Below are positions 58,328-64,000 of a stretch of 64,000 nt of DNA, piece by piece. Within the stretch, counting starts at the first letter, position 1. Each line of letters begins with the position of its first letter. The stretch is taken from contig NZ_CP094824.1 in NCBI RefSeq assembly GCF_025561425.1, forward strand, positions 496,001-560,000. The letters are read 5' to 3'. The notes beneath the pieces are model-generated. The model worked only from the letters and a program-made list of their open reading frames with translations, was not told where the DNA came from and searched no databases. The DNA is from Mammaliicoccus sciuri. GTDB taxonomy: Bacteria > Bacillota > Bacilli > Staphylococcales > Staphylococcaceae. The position numbers were made by a program, and so were the translations under genes.

Positions 58328-59356
58328 ATGTTCAAAGGGAAAACAATTTTAATTACTGGTGGTACAGGATCATTTGGTAATGCTGTAATGAAAAGGTTCT
58401 TACATACGGATATAAAAGAAATTAGAGTATTTTCTAGAGATGAAAAAAAACAAGATGATTTAAGAAAGAAATACAACAATGATAAATTAAAATTTTATAT
58501 AGGTGACGTAAGGGACGTTGTAAGTGTAGAGAGTGCTATGAGAGGTGTGGACTTTGTATTTCATGCAGCAGCTTTAAAACAAGTTCCTTCATGTGAGTTC
58601 TTTCCAATTGAAGCTGTAAAGACAAATATATTAGGTACTGAAAATGTAGTGCAGGCCGCGATAAGAGCGAATGTAAAAAAAGTTATCTGTCTTTCAACTG
58701 ATAAGGCTGCTTATCCAATTAATGCTATGGGTATTTCTAAAGCTATGATGGAAAAAGTTTTTGTTGCTAAATCAAGAAATGTTGATAAGAATCAAACATT
58801 AATTTGTGGAACAAGATATGGAAATGTAATGGCATCAAGAGGTTCTGTAATACCTTTATTTATAGAAAAAATAAAAAATAATGAACCTTTAACAGTTACT
58901 GATCCTAATATGACAAGATATTTAATGAGTTTAGAAGAAGCAGTTGAATTAGTTATACATGCATTTAAACATGCTGAAACAGGAGATATTATGGTACAAA
59001 AAGCACCAGCTTCTACTGTTGGAGATTTAGCACAAGCATTATTAGAGCTCTTTGAAGCGAAAAATGAAATCAAAATTATAGGTACAAGACACGGTGAAAA
59101 ACAGGCGGAAACGTTACTAACTAGAGAAGAATATGCTCAAGCAGAAGATATGGGTAATTATTATAGAATTCCAGCGGATTCAAGAGATTTAAATTATAGT
59201 AATTATTTTGAAGATGGTAGCAAAGAAATTACTGAAGCGTTTGAATATAATTCTGATAATACTTATAGACTTTCCGTTGAAGAAATTAAAGAAAAACTAC
59301 TTGCATTAGATTATGTACAAAAAGAACTAACTCTATACAAAGATAATGTCATATAG
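58328..59356 (+). CDS. capE: UDP-GlcNAc 4,6-dehydratase (5-inverting) CapE
   Basis: About 342 residues, extended SDR. Rossmann ILITGGTGSFGNAVMKRFL, then RIFSRDEKKQDD-like VFSRDEKKQDDLRKKY, FHAAALKQVPSCEFFPIEA, STDKAAYPINAMGISKAMME (catalytic MxxxK), and FEDGSKEITEAFEYNSDN. First step of UDP-N-acetyl-L-fucosamine synthesis. Start at ATG 58328 after GGGTGAGG; an upstream ATG (58316) lacks a site and overlaps the capD stop. Confidence 0.94.
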   Translation: MFKGKTILITGGTGSFGNAVMKRFLHTDIKEIRVFSRDEKKQDDLRKKYNNDKLKFYIGDVRDVVSVESAMRGVDFVFHAAALKQVPSCEFFPIEAVKTNILGTENVVQAAIRANVKKVICLSTDKAAYPINAMGISKAMMEKVFVAKSRNVDKNQTLICGTRYGNVMASRGSVIPLFIEKIKNNEPLTVTDPNMTRYLMSLEEAVELVIHAFKHAETGDIMVQKAPASTVGDLAQALLELFEAKNEIKIIGTRHGEKQAETLLTREEYAQAEDMGNYYRIPADSRDLNYSNYFEDGSKEITEAFEYNSDNTYRLSVEEIKEKLLALDYVQKELTLYKDNVI

Positions 59357-59365
59357 GAGGTTTAT

Positions 59366-60478
59366 ATGAAAAGTATCGTTATAACAGGAGCGAATGGTTT
59401 TGTAGGTAAAAATTTAAAGCATGATTTATATCAAACAACTGATTATGAAATATTGGAGATATCAAGAGATACTTTTATCGAAGAAAGAAATGTTTATCTA
59501 CTTAAAGCAGACTGTATAGTTCACTTAGCAGGTGTTAATAGACCTAAAAATGAAGATGAATTTTATGAAGGTAACGTATCATTGTTACAAGAAATGCTTG
59601 AAATTATTAAAGATAACCCTAATAAACCATCAATAATACTATCATCTTCTACTCAAGCAAATATGGATAATTTATATGGAAGAAGTAAAAATGAGGCAGA
59701 AAATTTACTAAAAGATTTTTCTGGAAAATATGGAAATAGAGTTTATGTTTATCAATTCCTGAATTTATTTGGAAAGTGGTGTAAACCAAATTACAATTCC
59801 GTAATTGCAACATTTTGTCATAATATTGCTCATGATAAAGATATTCACATTAATGACAGAAAAATTGAATTGAACTTAAATTACATTGATGATGTAATTG
59901 CAGAAATTAAAAGAGCTATAGAAGGAAAACCAACCATTAATAATAATAAAGTTGAAGTGCCAAATATCTATAAAGTAAGTCTTGGTAAGATAAGTGATTT
60001 GATTTATTCATTTAAAGATATGAGAGCTAATAAAACTTTACCAAATTTAAATAATGATTTTGAAAAAGCATTATATAGCACTTATTTGAGTTATTTACCA
60101 AAGAATGAATTTAGCTATCCGCTTAAAATGAATATTGATGAAAGAGGTTCATTTACTGAGTTTTTAAAAACACCGGATCGAGGGCAAGTATCTGTCAATA
60201 TATCAAAGCCAGGAATAGTTAAAGGTAATCATTGGCATCATACAAAGAATGAAAAGTTTTTAGTTGTGTCTGGTAAGGGTGTAATTAGATTTAGATTACC
60301 TGAATCAGATGAAATTCTAGAATATTATGTGTCAGGTGAAGAATTAGAAGTAGTGGATATTCCAGTAGGTTATACCCACAATATTGAAAATTTAGGTGAC
60401 GAAAATATGGTAACTATTATGTGGGTTAATGAAATGTTTGACCCAGAAAATCCAGACACATATTACTTGGAGGTTTAA
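59366..60478 (+). CDS. capF: Capsule sugar reductase CapF (SDR plus cupin)
   Basis: 370 residues. Residues 1 to about 245 form an SDR domain (VITGANGFVGKNLKHDLY, IVHLAGVNRPKN, STQANMDNLYGRSKNEAENLL); residues about 255-370 form a cupin with the zinc-binding GNHWHHTKNEKFLVVSG. CapF reduces the CapE product (4-keto sugar) after cupin-side epimerisation. The stop TAA ends 1 base before capG. Confidence 0.94.
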   Translation: MKSIVITGANGFVGKNLKHDLYQTTDYEILEISRDTFIEERNVYLLKADCIVHLAGVNRPKNEDEFYEGNVSLLQEMLEIIKDNPNKPSIILSSSTQANMDNLYGRSKNEAENLLKDFSGKYGNRVYVYQFLNLFGKWCKPNYNSVIATFCHNIAHDKDIHINDRKIELNLNYIDDVIAEIKRAIEGKPTINNNKVEVPNIYKVSLGKISDLIYSFKDMRANKTLPNLNNDFEKALYSTYLSYLPKNEFSYPLKMNIDERGSFTEFLKTPDRGQVSVNISKPGIVKGNHWHHTKNEKFLVVSGKGVIRFRLPESDEILEYYVSGEELEVVDIPVGYTHNIENLGDENMVTIMWVNEMFDPENPDTYYLEV

Positions 60479-60479
60479 G

Positions 60480-61604
60480 ATGAGTAAATTGAAGTTAATG
60501 ACTATCGTTGGAACTAGACCAGAAATAATTAGATTATCAGCAACAATAAAAGCGTGTGATAAATATTTTAATCAGATTCTTGTACACACAGGTCAAAATT
60601 ATGACTATACATTGAATCAAGTTTTCTTTGAAGAATTAGAATTAAGAGAACCAGATCATTATCTAGAAGCGGTTGGTAAAGATTTAGGTGAGACAATGGG
60701 TAATATCATTGCTAAGTCTTATGAAGTGTTAGCACAAGAACAACCAGACGCATTATTAATACTTGGAGATACAAATAGTTGTTTAGCTGCAGTATCAGCT
60801 AAAAGATTAAAGATACCTGTATTTCATATGGAAGCAGGGAATCGTTGCTTTGATCAAAATGTACCTGAAGAAATAAATAGAAAAATAGTGGATCATGTTA
60901 GTGATGTGAATCTGCCATATACAGAACACAGTAGAAGATATTTATTAGATGAAGGATTCAAAAAAGAAAACATTTTTGTTACTGGTTCGCCAATGCGTGA
61001 AGTATTAGAGCAATATGAAGAGAAAATTAATACAAGTGATGCGTTAAAAACATTGAATCTTGAGCCGAACAAATACATCTTAGTTTCTGCACATCGAGAA
61101 GAAAATATTGATATAGAGGATAATTTCAATTCTTTAATGAATGCTATAAATGAGATAGCAGAGAAATATCAATTACCTGTAATATATTCTACTCATCCAA
61201 GAAGTTGGAAGAAAATCGAAGAAAGATCATTTGAGTTTCATCCATTAGTAAAACAACTTAAACCATTCGGTTTCTTTGATTACAATGCATTACAAAAAAA
61301 TGCATTTGTTGTGCTTTCAGATAGCGGAACTTTATCAGAAGAGTCATCAATATTAAAATTCCCAGGCATACTTATCAGAACATCTACCGAACGACCGGAA
61401 GTTTTGGATAAAGGTACAGTTATAATTGGTGGAATCAAATATGACAATTTAGTCCAATCAGTAGAACTTGCCAGAGACATGCAAAATAATAATGAGCCAA
61501 TGATAGATACAATTGACTATAAAGATGTTAATGTTTCTCAAAAAGTAGTGAAAATAATTCAAAGTTATACAGAGATTATTAATAGAAATACTTGGAGGAA
61601 GTAG
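60480..61604 (+). CDS. capG: UDP-sugar 2-epimerase CapG
   Basis: 374 residues of the non-hydrolysing UDP-GlcNAc 2-epimerase family (WecB-like). Motifs: MTIVGTRPEIIRLSATI, GDTNSCLAAV, HMEAGNRCFDQNVPEEINRKI, SAHREENIDIED, STHPRSWKKIEE and SDSGTLSEESSIL. It converts UDP-L-pneumosamine-type precursor to UDP-N-acetyl-L-fucosamine, completing CapE-F-G. Ribosome site TGGAGGT inside the end of capF. ATG 60480 was chosen over an upstream in-frame start within capF. Confidence 0.94.
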   Translation: MSKLKLMTIVGTRPEIIRLSATIKACDKYFNQILVHTGQNYDYTLNQVFFEELELREPDHYLEAVGKDLGETMGNIIAKSYEVLAQEQPDALLILGDTNSCLAAVSAKRLKIPVFHMEAGNRCFDQNVPEEINRKIVDHVSDVNLPYTEHSRRYLLDEGFKKENIFVTGSPMREVLEQYEEKINTSDALKTLNLEPNKYILVSAHREENIDIEDNFNSLMNAINEIAEKYQLPVIYSTHPRSWKKIEERSFEFHPLVKQLKPFGFFDYNALQKNAFVVLSDSGTLSEESSILKFPGILIRTSTERPEVLDKGTVIIGGIKYDNLVQSVELARDMQNNNEPMIDTIDYKDVNVSQKVVKIIQSYTEIINRNTWRK

Positions 61605-61614
61605 TGGTTTATAA

Positions 61615-62934
61615 GTGTTAATTTCTAAAAAACTATTATTATCTATTTGCGACTATATAATGTTAATTTTAATTTTTATAATAAGTTTGGTAAATATTGT
61701 TGGTCTAATTGCATTTATTATTTTTTCTTTCTATTTATTTATTCAGAAAGAAAAAGGAATTTTAAAATTGGTTTTATTACTAACTTTAAGGTTTATTATA
61801 AATGAGTCAATAGATTATAACCATGGTTACCTATATTTAATCAGTTTATATAAATATGCACTTCTTTTTATAGTAATACCCATAATACTTATCTTTAAGG
61901 CAAAATTAATACTAGCTGATGCGATATTAAAAAAATTCCTATTTTATTCGATAGGCTGTTTTCTAGTATTTTTTATTACAAGTTTAATAGTTTCAAAATA
62001 TCCATTAGTTTCTTTAATGAAGCTAATGAATTACTTCATACCACTAATTGAGATAGTAATTTTAACGTATTTAGTTAGAAAAAATTTCGATTTCTTAAAA
62101 TGGTTGTCAAATTATTTTATAATAATATTTTTATTCTCTTTATCATTAATTATGGATTATAAAGGATATCTACTAAATGGATTTTCTTTTCAGGGTATAT
62201 TAAATCATCCAAATATATTTGGAGTATTAAGCGTATTAGGAATAGTTATAATTTTAACATACTGTTTAACTTCAAATTTAAATTTATTTAATAATATCTT
62301 CTTGTTTTGTATTATAGCAATCGCAATTTTAGAACTGATTTTAACCAATTCAAGATCATCATTTTTAGCATTGCTATTATCATTAATAATTATATTGATT
62401 TTTTCAAGAATTTCTATAATTTTAAAATTTTTCATTTCATCTATATTTATAATTGCAAGTATTCTATTAATCTCTATTCCAACTGTATTTCATTTTTTAA
62501 TGGATTTTATAAGAAAAGGTCAATCTTCAGAACACATATTATTATCTAGATATGGTCAAATTAATAATTTAGAATTTGTACTCAATAATAGCCCAATATT
62601 CGGTATAGGATTCGGAATCCCTGTGAATATGTCAAGTATAGAACTTAATGATTTTGTTTTTGAAGCAGGAAATTTATTTGTGGGATTAATTATATTTACT
62701 GGGGTTTTTGGGTTGTTAATGTATGCTTTATATGTTATTGGCATAATATTTATTAGAAATAAAATTAATAGAGAATTTTTAATAATTATTTTATCAACAA
62801 TATTAGTGAATACTGGTGAAATGATTATGTTTAGTAGTAATAATGTTGGTATTTATTGTTATGTTTTATGGGCAATTTATATTGCAACTGAACAAAAGTA
62901 TAAAAAATCAGATGTTAGGATAGGTGAAGTTTAG
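61615..62934 (+). CDS. Capsule polysaccharide polymerase, Wzy-like
   Basis: 439 residues with about ten to twelve transmembrane helices over its whole length (KLLLSICDYIMLILIFIISL, then hydrophobic stretches at regular intervals) and an extracellular loop with ILNHPNIFGVLSVLG and a downstream NSRSSFLALLL motif typical of O-antigen ligase/Wzy superfamily members. It would join capsule repeat units on the outer face of the membrane. GTG start at 61615, though GGAGGAAG is 14 bases upstream. In cap5/cap8 loci the genes after capG (capHIJK) are serotype-specific, so this marks the type-specific region. Product specificity unknown. Confidence 0.78.
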   Translation: MLISKKLLLSICDYIMLILIFIISLVNIVGLIAFIIFSFYLFIQKEKGILKLVLLLTLRFIINESIDYNHGYLYLISLYKYALLFIVIPIILIFKAKLILADAILKKFLFYSIGCFLVFFITSLIVSKYPLVSLMKLMNYFIPLIEIVILTYLVRKNFDFLKWLSNYFIIIFLFSLSLIMDYKGYLLNGFSFQGILNHPNIFGVLSVLGIVIILTYCLTSNLNLFNNIFLFCIIAIAILELILTNSRSSFLALLLSLIIILIFSRISIILKFFISSIFIIASILLISIPTVFHFLMDFIRKGQSSEHILLSRYGQINNLEFVLNNSPIFGIGFGIPVNMSSIELNDFVFEAGNLFVGLIIFTGVFGLLMYALYVIGIIFIRNKINREFLIIILSTILVNTGEMIMFSSNNVGIYCYVLWAIYIATEQKYKKSDVRIGEV

Positions 62935-64000
62935 TGAAAAAACTACTCATTGTTGCAGAATATTTTAGACCTGGGTATAAAGCAGGTGGGCCTATAAAAT
63001 CTATTGAAAATTTAGCTAATGTATTAAATGAGGATATAAATATATATATTTTGACAAGAAATCATGATTTACATGAAATAACTCCATATAATATACAAAA
63101 AGATAAATGGATAAAGCAAAGTGAAAATTCTCTTTTTTATGATAATGATAATTTAGGTTTTAAAACTTTTAAAAAAATTAATATTGATGAATTTGATTAT
63201 ATATATTTAAATAGCTTATTTTCTAGTACTACTATAAAGTTTTTGATTAAGAATAAGACATTACAAAATATTTTTTTATCTCCTAGAGGTGAATTGGGTG
63301 AAGGGGCATTAAAATTAAAAAGGGCAAAAAAACTTTTATTCTTAAAAATTGTAAAATGGTTTAGGTTATATAAAAATGTGACTTTTATAGGAAGTTCAAA
63401 ATTAGAAATAAACGAAATTATTAAATTTTTCCCAAAAAATAGAATGTATGAAGTCTCAAACTTATCTGCACCATCAAAGTACAAATTTATAAATAATAAA
63501 GTATCAGGTAAAGTGAATATATTTTTTGTTTCTAGAATCACACATAAGAAGAATTTATCGTTTTTACTAGATTTATTGGAAAAAATAGAAGAAGAAGTGA
63601 ATCTTAAAGTAATAGGACCAGCAGAAGATGAAAAGTACTATCAGAAATGCCAAGAATTAATAGAGAAACTACCATCGAATATTAATATAAATTTTGTGGG
63701 GAGTAAAGATCCAAATGAAATATATGCTCTAGTAAAAGATGAGGATTATTTTATACTCCCTACTTTAAATGAAAATTATGGTCATGTTATTGCTGAGGCT
63801 TTATCTTTCAAAAAACCAGTTATTTTAAGTGATGAAACTCCATGGAATGAATATATTATTAAAAATAAACTAGGATATATATTAAATTTGAATGATGTAT
63901 TATGGATAAATTCATTGAAGGAAGTTATTAAACAAGATAGTAATGATTATGAGAAATATGCTAATAATTTTCGAACTATTGAAGAGGATTTTGAAAAAAA
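62934..64000 (+). CDS. GT4 glycosyltransferase, 3' end outside the window
   Basis: 355 codons are open to the window end without a stop. The GTG start shares its first base with the polymerase TAG. N-terminal FRPGYKAGGPIKSIENLANVL is the GT-B donor-side start of GT4 enzymes; SPRGELGEGALKLKRAKK follows; in the C-terminal domain FFVSRITHKKNLSFLLDLLEKI, LKVIGPAEDEKYY and LPTLNENYGHVIAEALSFKKPVI carry the E-x7-E nucleotide-sugar motif. It probably builds the capsule repeat unit. Sugar unknown. Confidence 0.85.
   Translation, partial: MKKLLIVAEYFRPGYKAGGPIKSIENLANVLNEDINIYILTRNHDLHEITPYNIQKDKWIKQSENSLFYDNDNLGFKTFKKINIDEFDYIYLNSLFSSTTIKFLIKNKTLQNIFLSPRGELGEGALKLKRAKKLLFLKIVKWFRLYKNVTFIGSSKLEINEIIKFFPKNRMYEVSNLSAPSKYKFINNKVSGKVNIFFVSRITHKKNLSFLLDLLEKIEEEVNLKVIGPAEDEKYYQKCQELIEKLPSNININFVGSKDPNEIYALVKDEDYFILPTLNENYGHVIAEALSFKKPVILSDETPWNEYIIKNKLGYILNLNDVLWINSLKEVIKQDSNDYEKYANNFRTIEEDFEK

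Noticed and set aside
62205-63541. Several antisense open frames over the Wzy and GT4 genes
   Set aside because: AT-rich membrane and glycosyltransferase genes leave such frames by chance; none has a ribosome binding site or recognisable motif.

Overview
The window is low-GC chromosomal DNA from a Staphylococcaceae bacterium (Staphylococcus or the closely related Mammaliicoccus; the species cannot be fixed from sequence alone). The diagnosis rests on a saePQRS-type operon with a SaeR box, a cap5/cap8-type capsule operon in the order capABCDEFG, a TarM-like wall teichoic acid glycosyltransferase, a RelP-type alarmone synthetase, a SceD/IsaA-type secreted transglycosylase, strong AGGAGG-type ribosome binding sites and AT-rich intergenic DNA with many intrinsic terminators.

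Layout. 1-0.2 kb: start of an amino acid permease (minus strand). 0.4-0.6 kb: a tiny amphipathic, PSM-like peptide gene with its own promoter and terminator. 0.6-3.8 kb: TetR repressor plus ABC exporter with paired operator palindromes, followed by a frameshifted HhH/NTF2-like gene and yjdM. 5.1-6.6 kb: an N-acetylglucosamine/glucose-type PTS transporter. 6.8-8.0 kb: an orphan Gfo/Idh/MocA oxidoreductase. 8.2-19.8 kb: a complete-looking myo-inositol catabolic locus (DeoR-type regulator divergent from iolA-B-C-D-dehydrogenase-iolE-SSS transporter-iolG-iolJ) controlled by an inverted-repeat operator and a CcpA cre site. Two near-identical 34-nt hairpin repeats flank it, each between convergent genes. 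20-22 kb: LysE exporter and a divergent, frameshifted MocR regulator. 22-27 kb: D-2-hydroxyacid dehydrogenase, RpiR regulator and an alpha-glucoside PTS plus GH4 6-phospho-alpha-glucosidase. 27-32 kb: relP, a YdeI-like protein, an M42 aminopeptidase, an Old Yellow Enzyme and rpiA. 32.2-35 kb: saePQRS, with saeR frameshifted. 35-36.5 kb: a frameshifted tarM-like gene. 36.7-42.5 kb: CPBP protease, Rrf2 regulator with NAD(P)-binding protein, transglycosylase, GNAT, and the pantothenate genes panE, panB and panC.

42.7-51.5 kb is a decaying region: an RpiR gene with an internal deletion, then a four-gene surface-polymer locus. In that locus one GT2 gene carries an IS150-group insertion (removing the element and one 3-bp duplication restores the reading frame exactly), a TagF-like glycerophosphotransferase has an in-frame TGA, and an SGNH/DUF6270-like gene is frameshifted; only the second GT2 gene is intact. 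galU and pgcA (supply of UDP-glucose) follow. From 54.3 kb to the window end is the capsule operon: export/regulation (capABC), UDP-sugar synthesis (capDEFG, giving UDP-N-acetyl-L-fucosamine), then a type-specific Wzy-like polymerase and a GT4 glycosyltransferase cut by the window edge.

Overall logic: carbohydrate import and catabolism under catabolite repression in the first half; cell-envelope polymers and their regulation in the second. Five genes are broken by what look like single-base deletions in short homopolymers. Either the assembly has residual homopolymer errors or the strain has accumulated real lesions; this caveat applies to saeR and tarM in particular.
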